Source: Ponticaulis sp. (GTDB taxonomy: Bacteria > Pseudomonadota > Alphaproteobacteria > Caulobacterales > Hyphomonadaceae). Taken from it: a DNA stretch of 64,000 nt. Location: assembly GCA_002692725.1 (NCBI GenBank), contig NZLU01000025.1:310001-374000 (forward strand), written 5' to 3'. The notes beneath the pieces are model-generated. The model did no database searches. It was not told the DNA's origin and saw nothing but the letters and a program-made list of their open reading frames with translations. Position 1 is the first letter of the stretch, and each line of letters starts with the position of its first letter. Made by a program: the position numbers and the translations under genes. This document shows, one piece after another, positions 55,359 through 63,901 of the stretch.

Positions 55359-56600
55359 TCAGTTCAGGCCAGCAGACACACCAGAACCATTTGGTTGAGA
55401 CTGCGTCTGAACGTTGAGGGGGGAGCCGTTGCGGAGAGATTGAAGACCGGTAAGAACCAGTTTGTCGCCGGATGTCAGACCGTCGGTCACAACCCAGTTT
55501 GAGCCGTTCGATTCCATGATATCAATCTGCGTTTCCCGGGCTTTGTTGTCTTCGCCGACGACGAAAACATAAGCGTTGCCTTGCTGCGATCGAAGAACTG
55601 CGCGCTGCGGCACAAGGAAAACATTGTCATACGAGCCTGCAGAGAAATTCGCCGAAATGAACATGCCGGGTAGGAGGAGCCCGCCAGAATTGGGTACTTC
55701 TGCCCGTACGATCACCGTGCCCGCATTTTCATCGACATTGACTTCTGTAAACCGAAGCACGCCTGTTTCAGGATAAACCGTTCCATTTTCGAACTCGATG
55801 GTGACCGGGACTTCCGCAACGCCTTCGGTGTTATTGGACTGAATACGTCCCGCTGAAACATCCTGTTTCCAGCGAAGGACTTCAGAACTTGCAGCCGACA
55901 TGTCGACATAGATCGGGTCCAATTGGAGCACGCGCGCCAGTGATTGGCTCTGATTGGCCGTTACGAGGGCACCTGGCGTGACGCTCGACCGTCCGATCTG
56001 ACCAGAGATGGGCGTCCGAACCGTCGTCCTCTGAAGATCGATCCGGGCTCGTTCAAGTGAGGCGAGGTTGATCCCAATGCTGGCCTCGGCAGATTTCGCG
56101 GTGGCAACCGCCTGATCGTAATCCTGGCGGCTTATCGCGTTGATCTCACTAAGTGATTTATAGCGTTTTGCGGTTTCGTTTGCGGCAGCAGCCGTTGCGA
56201 TGGCGCCGTCGAGCGCAGCCTGAGCACTCTGAACAGCAGCGCGATATTCTGCGGCGTCAATTTTGTAGAGCGCGTCGCCTGCCTGAACCTGCTGACCTTC
56301 TGAGAACAGCCGTTCCTGAATAAGCCCCGTGACCTGCGGGCGAATTTCTGCTTCAGCAAATGCGCGAGCGCGACCCGTCAGCTTACGGATGCTTTGAACA
56401 GTCTGTGGCTCGAGCGTCATGACATCAACACTGACTGGCCTTGGGCCGGCGTTACCGGTCGCTTGAGCATTGTTACCGGTTTCGTCATTGGAGCAGGACG
56501 ATACGAGCAGACCCGCTGTGAGAGCGAGAGCAAATGCTGTGAGGCGATTTGGTTTCCGAAGAAAAGAAGGACGGGGTGGGGCCATGATCGCCATACTCAT
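55359..56600 (-). CDS. RND efflux periplasmic adaptor (membrane-fusion lipoprotein)
   Basis: The 413-residue adaptor bridges permease and outer-membrane factor. It has an N-terminal lipoprotein signal (LALTAGLLVSSC, Cys near residue 36), the biotinyl-lipoyl-type half motif (EIRPQVTGLIQERLFSEGQQVQAGDALYKID), an alpha-hairpin (about 110-180), the second half (TPISGQIGRSSVTPGALV) and the beta-barrel with LLLPGMFISANF. It heads the pump operon and is divergent from a TetR gene. Confidence 0.93.
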   Translation of the reverse strand: MSMAIMAPPRPSFLRKPNRLTAFALALTAGLLVSSCSNDETGNNAQATGNAGPRPVSVDVMTLEPQTVQSIRKLTGRARAFAEAEIRPQVTGLIQERLFSEGQQVQAGDALYKIDAAEYRAAVQSAQAALDGAIATAAAANETAKRYKSLSEINAISRQDYDQAVATAKSAEASIGINLASLERARIDLQRTTVRTPISGQIGRSSVTPGALVTANQSQSLARVLQLDPIYVDMSAASSEVLRWKQDVSAGRIQSNNTEGVAEVPVTIEFENGTVYPETGVLRFTEVNVDENAGTVIVRAEVPNSGGLLLPGMFISANFSAGSYDNVFLVPQRAVLRSQQGNAYVFVVGEDNKARETQIDIMESNGSNWVVTDGLTSGDKLVLTGLQSLRNGSPLNVQTQSQPNGSGVSAGLN

Positions 56601-56607
56601 TGCATTC

Positions 56608-56625
56608 TTAGAATGTTCGTTCTAA
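56608..56625. promoter_or_regulatory. Putative TetR operator between pump and regulator
   Basis: TTAGAA-tgttcg-TTCTAA is an 18-bp inverted repeat, with perfect 6-bp arms, in the 85-base divergent gap between the adaptor gene and its TetR-family regulator. The position fits autorepression and pump control; this is inferred. Confidence 0.6.
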
Positions 56626-56685
56626 TTAATGTTGCGGTGCGGCAAGTCAAGCCGGTTTGCACCTATTCACAAGAGATTGATAAAA

Positions 56686-57300
56686 ATGGTCCGGGCGGAA
56701 TCAAAAACTCGTAAGACAGCCAGACGCAATCAGGTGCTCGATGCGGCCTCGCTTTGCTTTGTTGAAAAAGGATTTCACGGCGCTGGTATGGCGGAGATCG
56801 CCAAGGAAGCGCAAATGAGCACCGGGCATATTTATCATTATTTCAAGAACAAACACGCTATTATTGCGGCGATTGTTGAACGGGATGGAAAGGAAACTCT
56901 GGAGAACATATCTTCATTAGGAGATGTGCCGGCGGTGGAGTTTGCCGATTCGGTTATCAGTACTCTGGAGGAGCGCTTTCACTCTGAGGTGACTTTGTTT
57001 GCATCTCGATTGAACCTCGAAATTCTGGCCGAGTCCCGGAGGGATCCTCAGATAGAACATCTTGTGCGTGAGATAGATGACCAGAAAATCCAGCTGCTGG
57101 AATCGATTATATCTGAAAAATTTAATCGGCCCGATGTATCAGACGAAGTCGATCTTATGATCACATTGTTTGCGGGGGCCAGTAGCCGACCATTGCAGAA
57201 AGCTCATGATGGTGAAGCTCGTCTCAATCCAATTCTGGTTGGGCTGATCCGGGATCTTTTCAGTGCCGCCCATAAAACGAAACTGGCCGGAGCGCGTTAA
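56686..57300 (+). CDS. TetR-family regulator of the adjacent RND pump
   Basis: The 204-residue protein has an N-terminal helix-turn-helix (RRNQVLDAASLCFVEKGFHGAGMAEIAKEAQMSTGHIYHYFKNKHAII, residues 13-60) and a divergent ligand-binding C-terminal domain. By position it represses the adaptor-permease-OMF operon, binding the 18-bp inverted repeat in the shared region. Start ATG at 56686; upstream in-frame codons have no ribosome site. It converges on cysNC. Confidence 0.88.
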   Translation: MVRAESKTRKTARRNQVLDAASLCFVEKGFHGAGMAEIAKEAQMSTGHIYHYFKNKHAIIAAIVERDGKETLENISSLGDVPAVEFADSVISTLEERFHSEVTLFASRLNLEILAESRRDPQIEHLVREIDDQKIQLLESIISEKFNRPDVSDEVDLMITLFAGASSRPLQKAHDGEARLNPILVGLIRDLFSAAHKTKLAGAR

Positions 57301-57312
57301 CGCCCCGGCCAG
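57283..57312. terminator. Strong hairpin between convergent tetR and cysNC
   Basis: CTGGCCGG and CCGGCCAG form a perfect 8-bp stem enclosing the palindrome GCGTTAACGC. It overlaps the tetR stop codon and lies 27 bases from the cysNC stop. It lacks a T-run, so termination is plausible but unproven. Confidence 0.45.
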
Positions 57313-57338
57313 ACTGAAATGCATAACGGCTGAAACAA

Positions 57339-59246
57339 TCAGGCTTCCAGAAAGCCCTTCGCTTTCATCCAATCGATGATTTGTTCAGCAGCTTCATCAG
57401 CTGTTGTTTGTGTTGTGTCGATTGAGATCTCTGGTTCCAGAGGTGGCTCATAAGGGCTGTCAATTCCTGTAAAGTTCTTGATTTTGCCTTCGCGAGCTTT
57501 CTTGTACAGGCCTTTCACGTCGCGTTGCTCTGCAACCTCAAGCGGCGTATTCACATAGATCTCGATGAACTCACCATCTTCGACCATGTTACGCGCCATG
57601 CGGCGCTCTGACCGGAATGGAGAGATGAAAGAGACGAGCGTGAACAGTCCCGATTCGACCATCAATTTGGACACTTCCGCCACGCGACGAATGTTCTCCA
57701 CACGGTCCGCATCTGTGAAACCAAGGTCACGGTTCAAGCCGTGACGCACATTATCACCGTCAAGCAGGGTCGTATGTCGATCGATCGAATACAGTCGCTT
57801 CTGCAATGCGTTCGCGATGGTCGATTTACCGGAACCCGAAAGACCTGTGAACCAGAGAACGGCTGGTTTCTGATTCTTCTGCGCGGAAAGCGCCTGCTTA
57901 TTCACGTCGACGGATTGCCAGTGAATGTTCCCTGCGCGGCGAAGCGCAAAGTCGATCATGCCCATGCCGATCGTGTTGTTCGTCAAACGGTCGATCAGAA
58001 TGAACCCGCCGGTTTCGCGGATTTCATTGTAGGGGTCGAACGGAACAGACTGATCGAGAGACAGCGTACAAACACCGACTTCGTTCAGTGAAAGATCGCG
58101 GGCAGGACGGTCCTGTAGGTCCGACATGTCGATCTTGTATTTTGTCTCATTGACCTGACACGTCACCGTTTTCGAACCGATTTTCATCAGATAGCGGCGG
58201 CCAGGCAGCATCTTGTCATCAGACATCCAGAAGATACGTGCCTGGAATTGGTCTGCTACTTCTGCCGGACTTTCGGCCGCACAGATCAGGTCACCGCGAG
58301 ACGTATCAACTTCGTCAGCGAAACAAACGGTTATCGACTCACCGGAAACAGCTTCCTGAACATCCCTGTCACCACTGAGAATGCGCGTAACCGTAGTTTC
58401 TTTTGCGCTCGGTAGGGTTTTGACCCGATCGCCAACGCGAACCACACCAGACGGAATCTGGCCAGAGAAACCGCGGAAATCGAGATTTGGACGGTTCACA
58501 TATTGAACAGGCAGACGGAATGGTGCGCTCAGCCTGTCGTCGTCGACCGGAACGGTTTCCAGATACTCCAACAGAGCCGGGCCATCATACCAAGGCGTTT
58601 TGTCAGATCGCGTTGCGATGTTGGTCCCTTCGATTGCCGACAACGGAATCGCCTGAATTTCAATTCCTGTGGCCAATTCTTCTGCGAACTCAATGAATTC
58701 GTTCTCGATGTCTTCGAATACAGACTGTTCGTAGTTCTGCAAATCCATCTTGTTTATGGCCAGAACCAGTTTACGAATACCAAGTGAAGACGCGATAAAG
58801 GCGTGACGACGGGTCTGCTCCAGAACGCCACGACGCGCGTCGATCAGGAGAATCGCCAGGTCAGCCGTTGAGGCACCTGTCGCCATGTTCCGAGTGTATT
58901 GGATATGGCCTGGAGTGTCGGCAACGATGAATTTGCGCTTGTCCGTCGAGAAGAAGCGATAGGCAACGTCGATAGTGATGCCTTGTTCGCGCTCAGCTGC
59001 GAGGCCGTCGACGAGCAGGGCGAAGTCGATATTCTCGCCTTGGGTACCAACCCGCTTGGAGTCCGCTTCCAGTGATTCCAGCTGATCTTCGAAGATCATT
59101 TTAGAATCGTACAGCATACGGCCAATCAGCGTGGACTTGCCGTCATCAACGGAACCACAAGTGATGAAACGCAGAAGGGATTTGTTTTCGTGAGCCTCGA
59201 GATATCCGGTGATATCAGATGCGATAAGATCAGACTGGTGGGACAT
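57339..59246 (-). CDS. cysNC: Bifunctional sulfate adenylyltransferase GTPase / APS kinase
   Basis: The 635-residue fusion combines CysN and CysC. The N-terminal EF-Tu-like GTPase has GSVDDGKST (residues 31-39), DTPGHIQYTRNM and NKMDL, followed by beta-barrel domains to about residue 435. The C-terminal APS kinase has the P-loop GLSGSGKST (about 455), DGDNVRHGLNRDLGF and ISPFRSERRMAR. It activates sulfate to APS with CysD and phosphorylates it to PAPS. The ATG at 59246 stands one base after the cysD stop, with GAAGGA inside the cysD end. Confidence 0.95.
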   Translation of the reverse strand: MSHQSDLIASDITGYLEAHENKSLLRFITCGSVDDGKSTLIGRMLYDSKMIFEDQLESLEADSKRVGTQGENIDFALLVDGLAAEREQGITIDVAYRFFSTDKRKFIVADTPGHIQYTRNMATGASTADLAILLIDARRGVLEQTRRHAFIASSLGIRKLVLAINKMDLQNYEQSVFEDIENEFIEFAEELATGIEIQAIPLSAIEGTNIATRSDKTPWYDGPALLEYLETVPVDDDRLSAPFRLPVQYVNRPNLDFRGFSGQIPSGVVRVGDRVKTLPSAKETTVTRILSGDRDVQEAVSGESITVCFADEVDTSRGDLICAAESPAEVADQFQARIFWMSDDKMLPGRRYLMKIGSKTVTCQVNETKYKIDMSDLQDRPARDLSLNEVGVCTLSLDQSVPFDPYNEIRETGGFILIDRLTNNTIGMGMIDFALRRAGNIHWQSVDVNKQALSAQKNQKPAVLWFTGLSGSGKSTIANALQKRLYSIDRHTTLLDGDNVRHGLNRDLGFTDADRVENIRRVAEVSKLMVESGLFTLVSFISPFRSERRMARNMVEDGEFIEIYVNTPLEVAEQRDVKGLYKKAREGKIKNFTGIDSPYEPPLEPEISIDTTQTTADEAAEQIIDWMKAKGFLEA

Positions 59247-59247
59247 C

Positions 59248-60150
59248 TTAGAAGTATCCTTCTTGTTTTTTCTTCTCCATCGACGCCGACTGGTCGCGGT
59301 CAATGACGCGACCCTGTCGCTCTGAAGAGCGTGTCAGCAGCATTTCCTGGATGATATCTTCTAAAGTCGTCGCTTTGCTCTCGACAGCTCCGGTCAACGG
59401 GTAGCAGCCAAGTGTCCTGAACCGGACCCATTTGTCTTCGGCGGTTGCCCGAAGGTCAGCTGGCATCCGGTCATCATCGACCATAATCTGAGTGCCTTCC
59501 CATTCCACAACCGGGCGCGGTGCAGAATAGTAAAGCGGCACGATTTCGATGTTTTCCCGGCGGATGTATTGCCAGATATCGAGCTCAGTCCAATTCGAGA
59601 GCGGGAAGACCCGAATGCTTTCTCCCTGAAGAATGCGTGTGTTGTAAAGATTCCAGAGTTCAGGACGTTGTTGTTTCGGATCCCAGCGGTGCTCAGCGGA
59701 CCGAAAAGAACAAATGCGTTCTTTGGCGCGCGACTTTTCTTCGTCTCGACGGGCGCCACCGAATGCAAGATCAAACTTGTATTTGTTCAGCGCCTGCTTA
59801 AGCGCCGTCGTTTTCATGACATCTGTGTGAATGGCTGAACCGTGCGAGAATGGACCGACGCCGTCATCGACCCCTTCCTGATTGACGTGTACCAGCAATT
59901 CCAGACCGGTTTCCTTCGCGCGGCGGTCGCGGAATTCGATCATTTCGCGAAATTTCCAGGTCGTATCCACGTGAAGCAGCGGAAATGGAGGCTTACTCGG
60001 ATAGAAGGCTTTCATGGCTAGGTGAAGCATGACGGCACTGTCTTTTCCCACGGAGTAAAGCATGACCGGACGTTCTGCGTCAGCCACGACTTCCCGCATG
60101 ATGTGCATGCTTTCCGCCTCAAGGCGGTCTAAATGGGTGAGATCCTTCAA
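59248..60150 (-). CDS. cysD: Sulfate adenylyltransferase subunit 2
   Basis: The 300-residue PP-loop enzyme adenylylates sulfate with ATP, driven by CysN GTP hydrolysis. The N-terminus [22 protein letters not shown] and the ATP loop [21 protein letters not shown] are family hallmarks, as are [19 protein letters not shown] and GCYPLTGAV. The TTG at 60150, with GGGGGA upstream, gives the usual length. The frame is open to another TTG at 60222, which would add 24 atypical residues. It is followed immediately by cysNC. Confidence 0.93.
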   Translation of the reverse strand: MKDLTHLDRLEAESMHIMREVVADAERPVMLYSVGKDSAVMLHLAMKAFYPSKPPFPLLHVDTTWKFREMIEFRDRRAKETGLELLVHVNQEGVDDGVGPFSHGSAIHTDVMKTTALKQALNKYKFDLAFGGARRDEEKSRAKERICSFRSAEHRWDPKQQRPELWNLYNTRILQGESIRVFPLSNWTELDIWQYIRRENIEIVPLYYSAPRPVVEWEGTQIMVDDDRMPADLRATAEDKWVRFRTLGCYPLTGAVESKATTLEDIIQEMLLTRSSERQGRVIDRDQSASMEKKKQEGYF

Positions 60151-60269
60151 AGTGTCCCCCTGCTCAACTGTGTACTCAAACTCATAACTCTTGCCCCTAG
60201 TCAATCGCCCCTGCGAGGACAAGTGTCGATACCCTTCGCATAATAAATCCGTTTAGGAATCATGCGTTT

Positions 60270-60298
60270 GGTCAACTCCTGTCCACTGAAGATCAGTG
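60270..60298 (-). promoter_or_regulatory. Candidate promoter and operator of cysDNC
   Basis: On the minus strand a TTGACC -35-like box (60275-60270) is preceded by the inverted repeat CACTGA-tct-TCAGTG (60298-60284), about eight bases upstream of it. The repeat is in the position expected of an activator or repressor site. I could not assign a -10 box with confidence. Confidence 0.35.
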
Positions 60299-60372
60299 TG
60301 GTGGCGATTGTTCCGTTTTTTCTGCTATCTTGATCCGGTTTATTGTGCGTCTGCGAAATAACTCGCCCACCC

Positions 60373-62616
60373 CTATACGAGTGGCTCGAGACATCCAAGT
60401 ATGTGATAGAAAGAACTTGCTGGAGATTTCTCGACCAGATTTTGCCCGTCTGCACTCAATTGGTCGCGCCAATAGCCTGGCGTGATCCCGTCAAATCTCA
60501 GATAATTGTCGGTGAGAAGGTCAAGCATGCTCAAAGCGCTATCGAGCCCATGGGTCGTGCCACTTTGAAGCTTAAGGCGAATATACTCTGTTTGTGGCCA
60601 AAGCCGCGAAGTCGGCGCATCCATCAAAGATCCATCAACTTTCACATGATCCATCACGAGTCCCGTAAGTGGATTTATGCCGTAGGCGTCAGCAAAAGCT
60701 TCAAGCGTTGCGGATTGAGGGGTTTTCACGCCGGAAAGCTTTTCATGGAGCCGCAGAAGATAGGCCCACTCATACAGATGGCCGGGCTCAACCGCACGTT
60801 CCAGTTCAGTGCAATTTTCCGGGATGGTCGCCAGATTGCCGTCGAAATATTCGCGCAGCAAACCGTCAACACAAAGATTGGTCTTGAAAAGATTCACGAT
60901 GCGGGAGGCAAGGTTGGCCATCCGTTCGTTCTGGTGGAGTTTCATCCAGGCCATTGCGGCTTCGAGAAGGTGCATATGGGGATTGGCGCGTCGCAAGCCA
61001 GTCGGAGCGGGATATCCCTCTTCAAAGCCCAGAACCGGGTGTGCCAGCTTGGTTTCGATGAAGTCCATCACCCCTTCGGCGACACTTTTCAGCTCGGTGT
61101 TCCCGGTCGCCTTGTAAGCCCAGGCCAGACTCATCAGGACGAATGCATGATCGTAGGTGTCTACGGTATCATCAATCACCGCCCCATCGGGTGCCAGGAC
61201 ATGGTGAAATCCACCATCGTCACGCTGGCCATATTTGAGCAGAAACTGAAGCGGCTGGGAGATCGCGTTTTCAGCACCGCTATAGCCCAGCATTTTCGCA
61301 TGAGAGAAGACATAAACTTGTCGTGCCTGAACCCGAACGCGCTTTGGAAGTGTTTCGAGTGGCCGTCCTGATAAATCAACGGCTTCGTAAACACCGCCAC
61401 GCTCGTGATCTACGCCCACATCGGTCCAGAAGGGCAGGGCCTTGTCAAACAGCCACGCCCGTGCGCGGGCTTTGCTCTGATTAATATAAGCCGTGGAGCC
61501 GGGGCCATGATGGTGAGCGGCTGGGTGGTCCAGGTCGCTAAGATGCTTATGCACAGCTTTGACCTTTTGAACCTTATCCTTCGGACAAATCAGCATGGCG
61601 TCCGCAGTGTCGATCACGACCATGTCTTTCAGTCCGACAACGGCGATCAGTTTGTCGTGTGTGCGGACAAGACTGTTAGACGTTTCGACGGCAATGATAT
61701 CGCCGTCCAGTACGTTTCCATTCTCGTCGGCGTCGGCAATTTCGTGGGCGGCCGACCAGCTTCCCACGTCATTCCAGCCAAATTCAGTGGGAAACACACT
61801 TGCTTTGTCCGTGTGCTCCATCACGGCAAAGTCGATGGAGTTTTTAGGAATGGCTTTGAAGCTCACCGGGTTCAGGCTGACTCGTGAAATTCCGCTGTTC
61901 GATTTGCCGAGTGTGGCCTCAGAGAATGCGAACGCCGCACGATCGGCGATATCTCTGTCATGACGCACCAATTCATGAAGAAAAGTCTCTGGCTGGAAGG
62001 CAAACATGCCAGAATTCCAGAGATAGTCACCCGATGCCAGATAGGCCTTTGCTGTCTCCTCATCGGGTTTTTCAACAAACTGAGCGACTGGATAGCTATC
62101 GAGTCCCTCAAGCCGTTCATTGGCACGATTAATATAGCCAAACCCGGTTTCGGGCGTGTGAGGGGTAATGCCAATTGTAGAAATATACCCGCCCAGTGCC
62201 GCTTTTCCGGCATGGGTCAGCGCCGAATGAAAGCCAGGAATATCGGAAATATGGTGATCTGCGGGCAGGAGCAGAACGACATAGTCCTCGCCCGAATCAT
62301 TCTCCTGAACTTTTTGTCCCCAGTGCGCGGCAATTGCTGCCGCAGCTGCAGTGTCCCGGCCCATGGGTTCAGCAATGATCGCAGAAAGTGAGGCACCTTC
62401 TTCGATCATCTGGGCCTCGATTTCATCAGCATAACTCTGTCCGCAGAGTAGGACAGGAGACGTGCATTCCGCATGGGCCTGCAACCTCAAAACCGTGTTT
62501 GCGAGCAGGGATTTTTCGCCGATCAGACTTTGCAATTGTTTGGGAGCAAATGTGCGAGATGTAGGCCAGAGGCGAGTTCCGGAACCTCCACAAAGGATCG
62601 TCGGAATAATCTTCAT
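60373..62616 (-). CDS. Mannose-1-phosphate guanylyltransferase fused to AGE-family isomerase
   Basis: The 747-residue fusion has two domains. Residues about 1-355 are a ManC/GMP-type nucleotidyltransferase with GGSGTRLWP (10-18), ADHHISD, FVEKPD and WNDVGSW. Residues about 385-747 are an N-acylglucosamine 2-epimerase (AGE) family barrel with DTYDHAFVLMS, the HMH of ANPHMHLLEAAMAW and EPGHLYEWAYLL. Together they would make GDP-mannose from fructose-6-phosphate if a phosphomannomutase acts between the two steps; the AGE part would replace the usual cupin-type mannose-6-phosphate isomerase. ATG 62616 has GGGGG upstream. It lies downstream of secE in the opposite direction. Confidence 0.88.
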   Translation of the reverse strand: MKIIPTILCGGSGTRLWPTSRTFAPKQLQSLIGEKSLLANTVLRLQAHAECTSPVLLCGQSYADEIEAQMIEEGASLSAIIAEPMGRDTAAAAAIAAHWGQKVQENDSGEDYVVLLLPADHHISDIPGFHSALTHAGKAALGGYISTIGITPHTPETGFGYINRANERLEGLDSYPVAQFVEKPDEETAKAYLASGDYLWNSGMFAFQPETFLHELVRHDRDIADRAAFAFSEATLGKSNSGISRVSLNPVSFKAIPKNSIDFAVMEHTDKASVFPTEFGWNDVGSWSAAHEIADADENGNVLDGDIIAVETSNSLVRTHDKLIAVVGLKDMVVIDTADAMLICPKDKVQKVKAVHKHLSDLDHPAAHHHGPGSTAYINQSKARARAWLFDKALPFWTDVGVDHERGGVYEAVDLSGRPLETLPKRVRVQARQVYVFSHAKMLGYSGAENAISQPLQFLLKYGQRDDGGFHHVLAPDGAVIDDTVDTYDHAFVLMSLAWAYKATGNTELKSVAEGVMDFIETKLAHPVLGFEEGYPAPTGLRRANPHMHLLEAAMAWMKLHQNERMANLASRIVNLFKTNLCVDGLLREYFDGNLATIPENCTELERAVEPGHLYEWAYLLRLHEKLSGVKTPQSATLEAFADAYGINPLTGLVMDHVKVDGSLMDAPTSRLWPQTEYIRLKLQSGTTHGLDSALSMLDLLTDNYLRFDGITPGYWRDQLSADGQNLVEKSPASSFYHILGCLEPLV

Positions 62617-62883
62617 CAGTGAAACCCCCTGCACACCTACTCGGAAGCGTCTATTGCCATCAGACTATTCGTTTTTAAAGCCCCATCAGGGCCGCGTCCT
62701 CTATTTTTTATTTTTTGACCACGAGCTGCTTGACCTTACAAGCGTCAGAAAAGGAGGACACACGACCAAACTTCTGTTCCATCTGCCTTGAGTCTCGCAT
62801 AACAAATTTCCATCTTAGACATAGACGGAAGATCAAAACTGAGTTAGTCACCCGATCTTCACCCAAAAAGAGAAGCTGATCGC

Positions 62884-63090
62884 ATGTCGGAGAAAAAACC
62901 GCGCACAGGACCGTTCACCTTTTTCAAACAGGTGCGCGCTGAGGGAGGGAAAGTCACCTGGACCACGCGCCAGGAGACGATTGCTGCAACGATCATGGTT
63001 TTGATCATGGTTGTGATTGCTGCAACATTTCTGTTCCTGGTCGATGTCGTCTGGGGCATTCTTATCCCGATGATAACCGGCGCAGCTTGA
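62884..63090 (+). CDS. secE: Preprotein translocase subunit SecE
   Basis: The 68-residue single-span SecE has the amphipathic cytoplasmic helix FKQVRAEGGKVTWTTRQET and one membrane helix (about residues 35-58). It clamps SecY in the inner membrane. The short form is normal outside enterobacteria. It starts the secE-nusG-rplK run, with no tRNA-Trp gene in front within the visible region. Confidence 0.95.
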   Translation: MSEKKPRTGPFTFFKQVRAEGGKVTWTTRQETIAATIMVLIMVVIAATFLFLVDVVWGILIPMITGAA

Positions 63091-63106
63091 GCGAGGAGAC
63101 ACTGGC

Positions 63107-63664
63107 ATGGGCCAGAAAGATATAGTGAACCCGCGCTGGTATATTGTGCACGCCTATTCGAACTTCGAAAAAAAGGTGGCCAATTCCATTCGTGAGCAGG
63201 CCGAAATGAATGATTGGGATCATCTGATCGAACAGATCGAAGTCCCAACCGAGGAAGTTGTCGAAGTTGTGCGTGGCCGCAAGCGCACGCGTGAGCAGCG
63301 CTATTTCCCGGGCTATGTCCTGATGAAGGCCGTGCTGACGGACGACATTTATCACCTCGTGAAGAACACGCCGAAAGTCACAGGCTTTCTTGGTGCTGAG
63401 GGCGGCAAGAAACCGCTTCCGGTGTCAGAGCGTGAAGTGCAGCGAATCCTCGGTGAGGCTGAAGAGGCGCATGATCGTCCGCGTCCAACCATCTCCTTTG
63501 AGGTGGGTGAGCAGGTCCGCGTCAATGACGGTCCATTCCAATCCTTCGAGGGCTCTGTTGAGGAAGTCGACGAAGACAATGGCCGCCTGAAAGTTATGGT
63601 GTCCATCTTTGGTCGCGCCACACCGGTCGACCTCGAATACGGTCAGGTGGATAAGGTCTCTTAA
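63107..63664 (+). CDS. nusG: Transcription termination/antitermination factor NusG
   Basis: The 185-residue protein binds RNA polymerase. The N-terminal NGN domain shows PRWYIVHAYSNFEKKVANSI and RYFPGYVLMKAVLTDDIYHLVKNTPKVTGFLG. The C-terminal KOW domain shows GEQVRVNDGPFQSFEGSVEEVDEDNGRLKVMVSIFGR. A perfect stem and then a true terminator follow the stop codon. Confidence 0.96.
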   Translation: MGQKDIVNPRWYIVHAYSNFEKKVANSIREQAEMNDWDHLIEQIEVPTEEVVEVVRGRKRTREQRYFPGYVLMKAVLTDDIYHLVKNTPKVTGFLGAEGGKKPLPVSEREVQRILGEAEEAHDRPRPTISFEVGEQVRVNDGPFQSFEGSVEEVDEDNGRLKVMVSIFGRATPVDLEYGQVDKVS

Positions 63665-63674
63665 TTTCCGTCCA

Positions 63675-63692
63675 TTCCCGCGAAGGCGGGAA
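63675..63692. repeat. Small inverted repeat after nusG
   Basis: TTCCCGC-gaag-GCGGGAA is a perfect 7-bp hairpin 10 bases after the nusG stop. The sequence type (ATTCCCGCGAAGGCGGGAA) is a familiar dispersed element in many proteobacterial genomes; I saw no second copy in this window. Confidence 0.5.
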
Positions 63693-63710
63693 GCTGGAAA
63701 CTCAGAATTC

Positions 63711-63740
63711 AAAAAACCCGGCCAATGCGCCGGGTTTTTT
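63711..63740 (+). terminator. Rho-independent terminator after nusG
   Basis: AAAAAACCCGGC and GCCGGGTTTTTT form a 12-bp stem around a six-base loop, ending in six T. It separates secE-nusG from the rplK promoter. Confidence 0.92.
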
Positions 63741-63759
63741 CATTTGTTTAAGTCATCGC

Positions 63760-63788
63760 TTGCACCGATCCCCACCTTCCTGTATACG
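63760..63788 (+). promoter_or_regulatory. Sigma70-type promoter of rplK
   Basis: TTGCAC and TATACG are separated by exactly 17 bases and lie 114 bases before the rplK ATG, immediately after the nusG terminator. The boxes are near-consensus and the position is right. Confidence 0.6.
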
Positions 63789-63901
63789 CCGCGCTTCCGT
63801 GTGGGAGGTGGCTCGCAAAGTCCATGAGCTGAACCCGACCACGCACCCCTAAACAGTGGTGAGCTGAAACACGCAATCCACATCCAACATGTGAGGGATA
63901 C

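Noticed and set aside
60343-61371. 342-aa plus-strand ORF inside the ManC-AGE gene
   Set aside because: Antisense to recognisable AGE motifs; no promoter or ribosome site.
62640-62883. Possible tRNA-Trp upstream of secE
   Set aside because: No GTTCGA-like T-arm or acceptor pairing is visible; the stretch is T-rich and unstructured apart from a short GCCC/GGGC pair.
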